From the NCBI GenBank assembly GCA_008012115.1, contig SSEB01000016.1, positions 1 through 64,000 of the forward strand: a stretch of 64,000 bases of DNA. Direction: 5' to 3'. The notes below the pieces were generated by a model. That model did not search any database. It saw only the letters and a program-made list of their open reading frames with translations, and was not told the DNA's origin. The translations under genes and the position numbers were made by a program. This stretch comes from Nevskiaceae bacterium. GTDB lineage: Bacteria; Pseudomonadota; Gammaproteobacteria; Nevskiales; Nevskiaceae. Numbering within the stretch: position 1 is the first letter of the stretch; the number at the start of each line of letters is the position of its first letter. Below are positions 32,189-41,731 of this stretch, piece by piece.

Positions 32189-34741
32189 ATGGGTTCGACG
32201 CATCGTTTCGAGGTCATGCTGCGCGGCGGGAGTGCCTTGCTGGCGCTGGTCGCTTTTTTGGTCGCGGCGCCCGCCTATTCACTGGGGTTCAAGCTGCCCC
32301 TGTTCGATGGCGAATCCATCGACGGTGTCAGCAATACGACGCTGATTGGCGGCGTCGCGGTGCGCACGGAGCCGCAGCGGACGGGGGCGATCGGCAAAAA
32401 CGATCTGAATCCGGGCGTCTGCGGACGTACCGACCCCAACGTCAGTTTCTATCAGGACTGCCAGGGCCTGTTCACCACGCAATCGTTTGCCGCCGCGCAC
32501 CTTGCGGCCGCCCCGGGCTCATTCAGCACCAACTTTGACGCCGGCAATCTCAACTACAGCCAGTGGGACGTCACACAGTCGCCCCTGCGCCTGAATGAGG
32601 ACGTGACGCTGACCTGGAAGGGCTGGTCGCTGTTCGTCAAGGCCATCGCCTTCTACGACCCGAGCAACTACCGTTTCAACGAGTACCATCCCAATATCAT
32701 CACCCGCGGGAACTACCAGCAGGTGGGTTACGCCACGTCCTCGGCGAACACGGCGGGCGGGCTGGTCAATTCGATTCTGAGCGGCGTGCCTTCCGCCGGC
32801 TCGTTGAGCGGTGCCATCGCCAACGCGGGTGGACTGGTGTCCTCGCCGGCCCTGGGTTCGCGCGTGGATTCGACCCCCTGTCCGGCCAGCCGCAATCCCG
32901 GCGGTTTGCCCTGCGGCATTGTCTATGGCCCTGGCGGCCAGGTGTACCAGCGGCGCAGCAACGGCCAGACGCTGAAGGAAATCGGCCTCGGTCTGCAGCT
33001 GCTGGATCTGAACATCTCGGGCGTGATCCCCCTGCCTGGACTCGATGTCACCACCAGAATCGGCCGCCAGCAGGTGATCTGGGGCGAGGCGACGTTGGAG
33101 TTCTTCGACTCGCTCAACGTCATGAACGCGCCGAACCTGAACAATTTCTTCCGTATTGGCGGCAACGGTCTGGATGACTTTTATCAGCCGATCAATGCCG
33201 TGTCCTTTGCCGTGACGCCAACCGAAAAGATCAACTTCTCGGGTTGGTATGCGCTGGAGTTCCAACCGATCGAACTGCCCGCGGAAGGCGGCTTCTACTC
33301 GCCTGTGAATATCGGCACCAAGAACGATGGGCCGGACTACATCACCGTCGGCTTCGGCAACCTCACGCCCGACCCGGACGGCGTGGGCCGCAATCTCGAC
33401 AACCCGTTGAGCCTGATCACCAACACCACCTCGCGGGCGCAGCGACTGCATGACGATGAACCCGCTGGTGCAGCCAAGAATTTCGGTGTGAAGCTGGCCT
33501 ATACCGCCGACTGGCTCAACAACGGCACCAATCTCGGCTTCTATTTCGCCAACTACACCTCGCGCACGCCGATGGTCAGCGTGTGGTCGGCCAACGAAGC
33601 CTGCTCCAAGCATGCCACCAGCACGGCCCAGTTCCTGGCGGATTGTCCCAACATCCCCCTGCTGCACCAGCCGATAAACGATCCCGCCGGCGCCACCGAC
33701 AGCGCGCTCTCGCTGGATAGCCTCAAGGTCAGGCTGGAGTATCCGCGCGACATCAAGATGTACGGGTTCAGCTTCAATACCAGCTTTGGCGATGTCTCCT
33801 TCCAGGGTGAAGCGGCGTACCGCCCGCACGATCCGCTGCAGGTGGATGTCGTCGATCTCGTGTTTGCCGGTCTGGGCCCCTCGCTCACCAATTGCCACCT
33901 GCAGTCCTCGGGCTGTACTGGCAGCACGGTCGGCCTGGGGACCAACGCCTCCGGTGCACAGCAGTCATATGGCTCGAGCAACTTCACCACGGCGTCGGGC
34001 AACAATCCTTACCCGGATACCTTCGATCTGCTGGTCGGGCATCTGCCGGGTTCAGGCCGTTCATTCCCGAATTTCATCATTCCTTACCGCGGCGGCGTGG
34101 TCGGCACCAACCCGGCCAACTCCTATATCCGCGGGTGGGAATACTTCAAGACGCTGTCGCTGGATTTTGGCGCGACCTACGTCGAGGGCAATACCGACTT
34201 CACCGCACGCACCATCGGCGCCGACCAGGTGATCTGGCTGCCGGAGATCGGCTTCCGCGGGATTCTCGATCTGCCCTCGCTCGATCGGCTGGCGTTGGCG
34301 GTGCCGGGAACCTATACCAGCCCGACGGCCGGCGCGGATGGCTCCGGTGCCAACGGCTCGCGCCAGGCCTGCTCCACCAACGTCGCCTGCCAGTACGGAC
34401 CGGACGGTTTGCGCTTCAACCCGCACCAGGCGCCGCTGGGGCTCTATCCGACCAAGTGGTCGGGCGGCGCGGGCCTGGTCTGGCTCATCCGTTACGAGAA
34501 CGTACTGCCGGGCCTGAGCATCAATCCCACCATCATTTTCAAGCACGACATCTTCGGCCACTCGCCGGGCTATCTCTCCAATTACGTGAAGGGACGCACT
34601 CTGTGGGATACCAATATCGAGTTCCGTTACCACGAAAGCATTTCCTTCAATCTCGGTTACCAGATGTGGTCCGGCGGCGGCGACGCCAACCTGTTCCATG
34701 ACCGAGACACCCTCAAGTTCTTTGGCAAGTACTCGTTCTAA
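32189..34741 (+). CDS. DUF1302 outer-membrane-associated protein
   Basis: The 850-residue protein has a signal peptide (LLALVAFLVAAPAYSLGFKL). It continues with the DUF1302 pattern: beta-rich segments, GRQQVIWGEATLEFFDSLNVMNAPNL, QWDVTQSPLRLNEDVTLTWKGW, and a C-terminal strand ending in Phe (KFFGKYSF) as in outer membrane barrels. It heads DUF1302-DUF1329-RND-YCF48, a set seen in operons for steroid, terpene, alkanol and other hydrophobic substrates. A pore or lipid-extraction role is inferred. Confidence 0.88.
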   Translation: MGSTHRFEVMLRGGSALLALVAFLVAAPAYSLGFKLPLFDGESIDGVSNTTLIGGVAVRTEPQRTGAIGKNDLNPGVCGRTDPNVSFYQDCQGLFTTQSFAAAHLAAAPGSFSTNFDAGNLNYSQWDVTQSPLRLNEDVTLTWKGWSLFVKAIAFYDPSNYRFNEYHPNIITRGNYQQVGYATSSANTAGGLVNSILSGVPSAGSLSGAIANAGGLVSSPALGSRVDSTPCPASRNPGGLPCGIVYGPGGQVYQRRSNGQTLKEIGLGLQLLDLNISGVIPLPGLDVTTRIGRQQVIWGEATLEFFDSLNVMNAPNLNNFFRIGGNGLDDFYQPINAVSFAVTPTEKINFSGWYALEFQPIELPAEGGFYSPVNIGTKNDGPDYITVGFGNLTPDPDGVGRNLDNPLSLITNTTSRAQRLHDDEPAGAAKNFGVKLAYTADWLNNGTNLGFYFANYTSRTPMVSVWSANEACSKHATSTAQFLADCPNIPLLHQPINDPAGATDSALSLDSLKVRLEYPRDIKMYGFSFNTSFGDVSFQGEAAYRPHDPLQVDVVDLVFAGLGPSLTNCHLQSSGCTGSTVGLGTNASGAQQSYGSSNFTTASGNNPYPDTFDLLVGHLPGSGRSFPNFIIPYRGGVVGTNPANSYIRGWEYFKTLSLDFGATYVEGNTDFTARTIGADQVIWLPEIGFRGILDLPSLDRLALAVPGTYTSPTAGADGSGANGSRQACSTNVACQYGPDGLRFNPHQAPLGLYPTKWSGGAGLVWLIRYENVLPGLSINPTIIFKHDIFGHSPGYLSNYVKGRTLWDTNIEFRYHESISFNLGYQMWSGGGDANLFHDRDTLKFFGKYSF

Positions 34742-34762
34742 CGCGCAGACAAGGAGATTCAC

Positions 34763-36109
34763 ATGAAATCACGCGTAGTGGTGCTATCCGCCTTGCTGAG
34801 CTTTGCCGTGCCGTCGCTGGTGCTGGCCAAGGTCAGCGCCGATCAGGCGGCTCATCTGGGTAAGGACCTGACGCCGGTCGGCGCCACGGCCGCGGGTAAT
34901 GCTGACGGCTCGATCCCTGCGTGGACGCCGGCCCAGCAGCACGGCAAGCTCTCCGGCGAATACGCTGGCGATCCGACGATCGAGGCCGACAAGCCGCTCT
35001 ACACGGTGACGTCCGCGGACCTCGCCAAGTATGGCGACAAGCTGAGCGAGGGGCACAAGTACCTGCTCAAGACGTTCAAGGACTACAAGATGACGGTCTA
35101 TCCCAGCCATCGCACGGTGGCCTGGCCGGATTTCATCTACAAGTCGACGGCCGTCAACGCCACCAACTGCGCGCTCGTGGGAACCGATGACCCCGACAAC
35201 TGCAAGCAGGGCTTTCCGTATCCGATTCCGCAGACCGGCGCCGAGGTGATCTGGAACCATCGCCTCAAGTGGCGTGGCAACAACGTTCGCCGCAACAACG
35301 ACCAGATGATCGTGGAGCCGAGCGGCAAGTACCAGCTCGCGCAGCTCACCGAAGACGTCAACTTTCTCTACGCCAACGACAAGAATCCCGTGCCTCTGAC
35401 CAACGGCAAGGGCCTGTTCCTGTACTACCTCTCCAAGATCATCTCGCCGCCGCGCACGGCCGGCACCATGATTCTGGTGAATGAATCCGGCGGCACCGGT
35501 GCGACCGGTCGCGCGGCGTGGCTGTATGCGCCCGCCCTCAAGCGCATCCGCCGCGCGCCCGCAGTGTGTTGCGACAACCCTTACGAGGGTACCGACGGTC
35601 AGCAGTTCTACGATCAGGTCGACATGTTCAACGGCGTGCTCGAGCGCTACACCTGGAAGCTCGTGGGCAAGCGCGAAATGATCGTGCCCTACGACAACTT
35701 CAAGATCGCTCGCGCCAAGTACGATGAACTGGCGCGCCCCAACCATCTGAACTCCGACCTGCCGCGCTACGAGCTGCACCGCGTCTGGGTGGTCGAGGCC
35801 ACGCTCAAGCCTGGCGAGCGTCACACCTACGCCAAGCGCGTCTTCTACGTGGATGAGGATTCCTGGAGCATCCTGATGGTGGACTGCTACGACGGCAAGG
35901 GTGGCCTGTTCAATTTCCAGGAGGGCATGGGGACGCCTCAGTACAACGTGCTGACGCACTTCACCGTGCCCGAGGTGATCTATCACTTTGACTCCGGCCG
36001 CTACTTCGTCACTGCGCTGTCCGCGCAGGGCCATCCGAACGACTACAGCGTGCAGTATCCGGATGGCTTCTTCACCGATAGCGCGGTCCAGCAGCGCGCA
36101 TCGAAGTAA
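34763..36109 (+). CDS. DUF1329 periplasmic/outer membrane protein
   Basis: The 448-residue secreted protein begins MKSRVVVLSALLSFAVPSLVLAKVSADQAAHLG. GKDLTPVGATAAGNADGSIPAWT is the classical DUF1329 start, and RRAPAVCCDNPYEGTDGQQFYDQVDMFNG its middle. The fold is related to LolB-type lipid binders. It ends 71 bases before the RND gene, with a GGCCCGCC/GGCGGGCC hairpin at 36129-36148 between them. It probably works with the DUF1302 protein in moving a hydrophobic compound across the envelope. Confidence 0.9.
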   Translation: MKSRVVVLSALLSFAVPSLVLAKVSADQAAHLGKDLTPVGATAAGNADGSIPAWTPAQQHGKLSGEYAGDPTIEADKPLYTVTSADLAKYGDKLSEGHKYLLKTFKDYKMTVYPSHRTVAWPDFIYKSTAVNATNCALVGTDDPDNCKQGFPYPIPQTGAEVIWNHRLKWRGNNVRRNNDQMIVEPSGKYQLAQLTEDVNFLYANDKNPVPLTNGKGLFLYYLSKIISPPRTAGTMILVNESGGTGATGRAAWLYAPALKRIRRAPAVCCDNPYEGTDGQQFYDQVDMFNGVLERYTWKLVGKREMIVPYDNFKIARAKYDELARPNHLNSDLPRYELHRVWVVEATLKPGERHTYAKRVFYVDEDSWSILMVDCYDGKGGLFNFQEGMGTPQYNVLTHFTVPEVIYHFDSGRYFVTALSAQGHPNDYSVQYPDGFFTDSAVQQRASK

Positions 36110-36180
36110 CTCCCTGGCAATGTCGCGATGGCCCGCCGCAAGGCGGGCCATCCCTTGCCCGTCTCGACAGGACATTCTCC

Positions 36181-38787
36181 ATGCACGGTGATCCACGCGG
36201 CTGGTTCTCGACTCTCTTCGTCAGAATCACGGAGCCGCTCATCTTCTCCAAAAGGCCGATCACCTTGACGGTCGTCGGCCTGCTGACCGCGCTTCTGGCG
36301 TGGCAGGCCTCTCAACTGCGGCTCGACTCAGGCTTTGAGAAGCAGCTGCCCAAGGATCATCCGTACATCAAGATCCTCAAGGAGCACCAGGAGCAGTTCG
36401 GCGGTGGCAACACCGTGCTGCTCGCGGTCTCGCAGAAGTCACCCAACAGCAATATTTACGACGGTCCTTTCCTGGCTTCGCTCAAGACCGCAACCGATTC
36501 GGTGTTCTATCTCTCCGGCGTCGACCGGACCCGCGTCAGCTCCATCTTCACGCCCAACGTGCGCTACCTGGAGGTGGTGGAAGGTGGTTTCCAGGGCGGC
36601 AACGTCATCCCGTCCGGATTCAATCCCGATCCGGAATCGCTGGCCAAGGTTCGCGACAACGTCGCCAAGGCCAGCATCATCGGCCGCCTGGTCTCCAACG
36701 ACCAGCGTTCGGCCCTCGTGGTGGCGGACCTGGTGGACGTCAATCCACGCACTCACGAGAAGCTGGACTACATCCAGACCGCGCATAACTTCGAGAATGT
36801 TCGCGGCCGACTGATCCGGCCGATGCTTTACGAGGTCAAGCTCGCACATGACGACGCCCCTCTGAAGTCCGGCACCGTCATTGCTTCGCTGTACGAGGAC
36901 CCGCGCGGGCCGCTGTTCCGCTTCAGGTCGATCCACGGCAGCGCCATCGGTCCCAGCGGCGAGACGATCGAAAAGGATTTCCCGGGCTCGGCCCTGGAGG
37001 TCAGCGAATCGAAGAATCCTGATTACAACCCGAATATCGATGTCGAGATCATCGGCTTTGCCAAGGTCATCGGTGATGTCGCGGATGCCTCGCTGGAGGT
37101 CGTCAGCTTCTTTGCCGTCACCGTCTTCCTCGTCTGGCTGGTGCTGTCCTGGTACATGGGCTCCTTCGTCGTCGCCCTGTATCCGTTGAGCTGCGGTCTG
37201 CTCGCGGTGATCTGGGAACTGGGCATCCTGAAGATTGCGGGTTATGGCCTGGATCCGTTCGCGATCCTGGTGCCTTTCCTGGTGCTGGCCATCAGCGTGT
37301 CGCATGGCATCCAGATCACCAGCTTCTGGTTGCTGGAGGTGGCGGATCGAGGGCTCAATAGTTTTGACGCCTCGCGCGCCACGTATCGGCGCCTCGTGAT
37401 CCCGGGCATCACGGCGCTGGTCACCAACATCATCGGTTTCGGCACGATCCTGCTGATCCCGATCGGCATCGTGCGCGAGATGGCGATCAACGCGATGTTC
37501 GGTCTTGTCGCGGTCGTGATCTGCAAAAAGATCCTGCTGCCCTGCCTGCTGTCCTACGTGAAAATCTCCAGGCCGGAGCGCTTCCGCTCCTATCAGCACC
37601 GTCGCGACCAGGCGTTCAAGCCGCTGTGGAAGGCCATGTCGGTGCTGACGACCAAGCCTGTTGCCCTGACGGTGCTGGTGATCACCGGCGTGACCTGGGG
37701 CGGCGCCTGGTGGATCGCGCGTGATCTGCAGATCGGCGAACTGCATGCCGGCGTTCCCGCCCTCAAGCCGAACTCCCGCTACAACCTCGATTCCGAGTTC
37801 ATCACCAAGAACTACTCGATCGGCGTCGATGTGCTGCAGGTCTATGCCCACACCAAGACCAATGGCTGCATTGACTACGACATCATGAACCGCGTCAACC
37901 GCTTCGGCTGGTACATGCAGAACCAGCCCGGCGTGGTCTCGAGCGCGTCCCTGCCGATCATGGACAAGCTGGTGTGGGGCAAGTACAACGAGAGCAATCC
38001 TCGCTGGATGCAGCTGCCGCGCTCGCCGGACGGCCTCATTCTCGCTGGCCAGCAGTTCACGACCTCCACCGGCCTGCTGAACGAGGATTGCAGCGTGATG
38101 CCGACCTACGTCTTCACGCAGGATCACCGCGCCACGACCATCGACGGCATCATCGCCGCCATCGACCGGTTCAATGCCGATGCCAAGCCCTCGGACCCGG
38201 TGAGCTTCCATCTCGCCGGCGGCAACGTCGGCGTGCTGGCCGCCACCAACGATGTCATCAAGAAGACCGAGTACACCGTGCTGTTCTGGCTTTATCTGGC
38301 GATCATCATCTGCGTGTATGCCTCGTTCCGCGGGCTCGCGGGCATCGTCTGCATCGTCATGCCGCTCGCCGCCGTGTCGGTATTCACTTACGCCATCATG
38401 GTGGGGCTGGGCATCGGCGAGACCGTGGCGACACTGCCGGTCGCGGCCTTTGCGGCGGGTATCGGCGTGGACTACGGCATCTACATCTTCAGCGTCCTCG
38501 AAGAGAACGTGTACGTGAAGAAAATGCCGATCCGGGAGGCCTATGCCGACACGCTGCACCAGACCGGCAAGGCGGTGGTGGTGACCGGGCTGGCGCTGTC
38601 CGCCAGCGTTGCCACCTGGGTGCTGTCCGGCCTGCAGTTCCAGGTCGATATGGGCATCCTGCTGACCATCATGTTCCTGGCCAACGCCGGCGCCGCCCTG
38701 ATCATGCTGCCGGCTTTCGCGCGCTTCTTCATGCGCAAGCTCCCGGCCGAGCAGGCCTCCCCACAACCCGCCACGGTGTCGTCATGA
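36181..38787 (+). CDS. RND/MMPL-type efflux or uptake permease
   Basis: The 868-residue permease has 12 membrane helices in two halves and two large periplasmic loops. It shows LRLDSGFEKQLPKDHPYIKILKEHQ after the first helix, VPFLVLAISVSHGIQITSF in the first half, and FAAGIGVDYGIYIFSVLEENV in the second, which carries the proton-relay Asp. It belongs to the MMPL/patched-like branch rather than the AcrB drug branch, and such proteins handle lipids and hydrophobic molecules. It overlaps the next gene by four bases. Confidence 0.9.
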   Translation: MHGDPRGWFSTLFVRITEPLIFSKRPITLTVVGLLTALLAWQASQLRLDSGFEKQLPKDHPYIKILKEHQEQFGGGNTVLLAVSQKSPNSNIYDGPFLASLKTATDSVFYLSGVDRTRVSSIFTPNVRYLEVVEGGFQGGNVIPSGFNPDPESLAKVRDNVAKASIIGRLVSNDQRSALVVADLVDVNPRTHEKLDYIQTAHNFENVRGRLIRPMLYEVKLAHDDAPLKSGTVIASLYEDPRGPLFRFRSIHGSAIGPSGETIEKDFPGSALEVSESKNPDYNPNIDVEIIGFAKVIGDVADASLEVVSFFAVTVFLVWLVLSWYMGSFVVALYPLSCGLLAVIWELGILKIAGYGLDPFAILVPFLVLAISVSHGIQITSFWLLEVADRGLNSFDASRATYRRLVIPGITALVTNIIGFGTILLIPIGIVREMAINAMFGLVAVVICKKILLPCLLSYVKISRPERFRSYQHRRDQAFKPLWKAMSVLTTKPVALTVLVITGVTWGGAWWIARDLQIGELHAGVPALKPNSRYNLDSEFITKNYSIGVDVLQVYAHTKTNGCIDYDIMNRVNRFGWYMQNQPGVVSSASLPIMDKLVWGKYNESNPRWMQLPRSPDGLILAGQQFTTSTGLLNEDCSVMPTYVFTQDHRATTIDGIIAAIDRFNADAKPSDPVSFHLAGGNVGVLAATNDVIKKTEYTVLFWLYLAIIICVYASFRGLAGIVCIVMPLAAVSVFTYAIMVGLGIGETVATLPVAAFAAGIGVDYGIYIFSVLEENVYVKKMPIREAYADTLHQTGKAVVVTGLALSASVATWVLSGLQFQVDMGILLTIMFLANAGAALIMLPAFARFFMRKLPAEQASPQPATVSS

Positions 38788-39788
38788 CTGCCAGATTCAC
38801 CCTGCGCCCGATGATCGTCCGAGTCGCCGCAACGTTGCTGCTGGCAGCCGTGGCAGCCGATGCGCTGACGGCGGAGCCCGCCTCCGGCGCGGACGCCGCT
38901 GCGGCCAAGCCCATCGCGGCCCTGCAAATCGCACACGCCGAGCGCGGCATGCTGCTGGGCATCGCGCGCGCGGGCGAGCAGATCGTTGCCGTCGGCGGTA
39001 ACGGCGCCATCGTGCGCTCGGCGGACGGCAAGACCTGGCGACAGGTGCCCAGCCCGGTGGATACGGGGCTCAACGCCGTCGCCTTTGCGGATGCCCAGCA
39101 TGGCTGGGCAGTGGGGCACGACGCGGTGATTCTTGGCACCGCCGACGGCGGTGCCACATGGTCGATCCAGAATTTCCAGCCGGAGCTTTACGCCCCGATC
39201 TTCTCGATCCTGCCGCTGGATGCGCAGAAGGCGATCGTGGTCGGTGCATTCGGCCTGATCAAGGCCACCGACGACGCAGGCGCCACCTGGCATGACGTCA
39301 ACGCGCCGGAGCTCTCCAGCGACAAGCTGCACCTGAACGCGATTACCCGTCTTCGCAACGGCCAACTGGCGGTTGCCGGAGAACATGGCCTGGTCGGCGT
39401 CTCGGTTGATGGCAGCCAGTGGCGGCGCATACCGACGCCGTACGAGGGTTCGTTCTTCGGCGTGCTGCCGTGGGGCGAGAAGGGCGCCATTGTTTTTGGC
39501 ATGCGCGGCAACGTCTATGTCAGCGACGACCCGGGTACCGCGAGCTGGAAGAAGATCGAGATCGCCGCGCCTGTGAGTTTCTTTGGCGGCGAGGCGCTGT
39601 CGGACGGACGCCTGCTGCTGACCGGTGCCGATAGCACCCTGGTCATCTTGCAGCCCGACGGCACCGTCGCTTCCACCCGCAAGCTGCGCGCCGACGGCAA
39701 CGAAAGCAGTCTGACCGGCAGCCTCAAGCTGGCGGATTCGGAAATCGTCATCGGTGAATCCGGGGTCGCTGCCATTCCCGGTCATTGA
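38784..39788 (+). CDS. YCF48/BNR-repeat exported protein
   Basis: The start at ATG 38784 (ATGA overlap with the permease stop) gives 334 residues with an N-terminal export signal. Repeats such as VAFADAQHGWAVGHDAVILGTADGGATW are YCF48 (HCF136-like) beta-propeller blades. In plants the homologue assists photosystem II assembly. In these bacterial operons it accompanies DUF1302, DUF1329 and RND genes and may be a periplasmic scaffold for that complex (inference). Confidence 0.88.
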   Translation: MTARFTLRPMIVRVAATLLLAAVAADALTAEPASGADAAAAKPIAALQIAHAERGMLLGIARAGEQIVAVGGNGAIVRSADGKTWRQVPSPVDTGLNAVAFADAQHGWAVGHDAVILGTADGGATWSIQNFQPELYAPIFSILPLDAQKAIVVGAFGLIKATDDAGATWHDVNAPELSSDKLHLNAITRLRNGQLAVAGEHGLVGVSVDGSQWRRIPTPYEGSFFGVLPWGEKGAIVFGMRGNVYVSDDPGTASWKKIEIAAPVSFFGGEALSDGRLLLTGADSTLVILQPDGTVASTRKLRADGNESSLTGSLKLADSEIVIGESGVAAIPGH

Positions 39789-39916
39789 CCATCGTGGCGA
39801 GGGGCGCCATCTTGGAAGCCCTTCGTCGTCGATGCGAAACGCCTGGGTAAGACGACAGTTTCCAAAGTACCCAACGTCAGTGCCACGCTATTGATGGTGC
39901 TTGCGGAGAATTGAAC

Positions 39917-40825
39917 ATGGCGCAAGATCTTGCGGCGCTGAATCAGCAGGCCATCGCGGCGGCCAAGAAATACATGGGCAGTTTTGCCGGCGGAACCGTG
40001 ATGCTGTCGATCGCGGTGGTCGCCGTGTTCGTGGCGAATCTCGGTCTGTACCTGCAGGGCAGCACGCCGCTTTGGGCCACCGTCCTGGTTTACGCCGTGG
40101 CGACGTATCTCTCGTATACACCCCTGCACGAGGCGGCGCATGGCAACATCCATGGCAATCGCCAGAATCTGAAATGGATCAACGATGCCTGCGGCTATAG
40201 CTGTGCGCAGATCATCATGGTGCCGTACTCGACCCACACCGTGGAGCACTTCACCCATCATCGCTTCACCAACCAGAGCGACAAAGACCCGGACTTCATA
40301 GTCCGTCGGATGGCCGACGGCCCCGTCGAATTCGCCAAAGTCCTGTTCCAGTTTCTATGGGTGCAGGTCACCTTTCTGTTTGAAGGTCACTGGCAGCAGG
40401 CACCACGCCGTGAAAAGTTCATTTACGCCACCGAGATCGGCATCGCGATCACTTGGCGCCTGCTCCTGCTGAGCCAGTTACCGTTCCTGGTCTGGATGGC
40501 GTTGATCGTCGGTGCCTATCTCCTGGGCGCTTCGTTCACGGTCTACTGGTTCGCATTCCGCCCGCATCACCCGTACACGGAATCCGCGCGCTACAAGAAC
40601 ACCAACAGCCTGATCATGCCAAGGTGGATGCGGCCGCTGGAGTGGTTCTGGCTGGGGCAAAACCTGCACGCCATCCACCATGCGTTCCCGCGAGTGCCGT
40701 TCTACCGATACCACGCGCTGTTCCGGGAGATCGAACCCGTCCTAAGGGCCCACGGTGCGCCGATCCTGGGCATCTTCGATGGCCGGGCCGTGCCGCCTGA
40801 GCAGGGCTCGCTAGGGCGCGGCTGA
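39917..40825 (+). CDS. Membrane di-iron fatty acid desaturase/hydroxylase family protein
   Basis: The 302-residue membrane protein has the three histidine boxes of the desaturase superfamily: HEAAHGNIHG, HFTHHRFTNQSDKDPD and the C-terminal HAIHHAFPRVPFYRYH. Four to six membrane helices surround them. The last box resembles carotenoid hydroxylase/desaturase members rather than alkane hydroxylase AlkB. Substrate unknown. It follows the YCF48 gene by about 130 bases, and the FAD reductase at 30578 could supply electrons through a carrier not in the window. Confidence 0.87.
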   Translation: MAQDLAALNQQAIAAAKKYMGSFAGGTVMLSIAVVAVFVANLGLYLQGSTPLWATVLVYAVATYLSYTPLHEAAHGNIHGNRQNLKWINDACGYSCAQIIMVPYSTHTVEHFTHHRFTNQSDKDPDFIVRRMADGPVEFAKVLFQFLWVQVTFLFEGHWQQAPRREKFIYATEIGIAITWRLLLLSQLPFLVWMALIVGAYLLGASFTVYWFAFRPHHPYTESARYKNTNSLIMPRWMRPLEWFWLGQNLHAIHHAFPRVPFYRYHALFREIEPVLRAHGAPILGIFDGRAVPPEQGSLGRG

Positions 40826-41052
40826 GCGGACACGCCGACACACCACTGAGGCCGCACCGGTTGCGCAGGCGCTGAACGCGTTGTGCAACGGCAGGCCGAT
40901 CATCTCCCGGGAGTGGTGCGCCCGATCACGGCGCGTTTACGACACAGTCGCCGCTGCGACTGGTGGCTTAGTCTCGCTAAGACCTTGGTTTGATTGGTGG
41001 TGCACCCAGTCTCTCGTCAGACCGTCTCCGCGCCTATTCGCTGGTAACAGGG

Positions 41053-41160
41053 TGGACTTCCCACGGAGTCGTTTGCAGTCTGCCGCCTCAAAGTGAGGCA
41101 CGTTCAAATGCCTCGGGACTGACACCGCCGATGTGGCGGCGGCGCAGTGATTCGAAACAA
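41053..41160 (-). pseudogene. IS3-family transposase 3' remnant with IS end
   Basis: On the minus strand the codons ending at a TGA at 41088-41090 read RRRHIGGVSPEAFERASL, the typical C-terminus of an IS3-group transposase (usual form RRHSxLGGxSPExFE). Downstream, TGGACTTCCCACGGAGTCG at 41053 looks like the terminal inverted repeat, starting with TG. The rest of the transposase is missing. The upstream stretch 40826-41052 holds no gene I can identify. Confidence 0.7.
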
Positions 41161-41731
41161 GAGACCTGCCCGAAGGAACGTTGGCATCGATGTGGATTCC
41201 AGAGTCATTTCAGCCTGGAAGGCGAGGGACTTGTCCGGATTGGAACTGATGTGTACAAGGGCCGAGGACTTCCTTGCCAGGAATGAGATGACCAGCAATG
41301 TGCTGATCTATTCAGATCCGCCGTACCATCCTCTCACCCGTAAGCAATCTCGGGTCTACACCTGCGATTATTCTGTTGAGGACCATGAGCGTTTGCTTTC
41401 GCTGCTCGTTACGCTGCCTTGCATGGTTATTCTTTCTGGCAGCGCAAACAGGCTCTATAGTTCAACGCTTAGAGGCTGGAATACGCGCACCTTTCAGTCG
41501 AAGACGCACACGAATTTGCGCGAGGAAACTCTTTGGTTCAATTTCGAAGCGCCACAAATTCTCTACGATAGTCGATATCTCGGCGGCGATTTCAGAGAGC
41601 GACAGGCAGCTAGGCGTAGACGCCAACGGCCGCAGGACAAGGTGGTTCGCATGGACCCCATTGAACGAGCGGCTTTTTCAGAGTGGCTAAGTGAAACGTA
41701 CCCAGTTGGCAATCGGGAAGGCATGTTATGA
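41147..41731 (+). pseudogene. DNA adenine methylase (D12 class), 5'-truncated
   Basis: The frame starts at GTG 41147 and runs 194 residues. RPARRNVGIDVDSRVISAWKAR and VLIYSDPPYHPLTRK (catalytic DPPY at 57-60) match phage-type D12 N6-adenine methylases. The roughly 35-40 residues before this, with the SAM-binding motif I (the usual YPGGK..FLGGGA part), are absent. The position abuts the IS remnant, so the 5' end was probably lost in an insertion and deletion. It is likely inactive. Its stop overlaps the next start (ATGA). Confidence 0.75.

Noticed and set aside
40990-41010. Possible attachment-site copy of the tRNA 3' end
   Set aside because: Only about eight bases (ATTGGTGG) match the tRNA end region; that is too short to support an att site.
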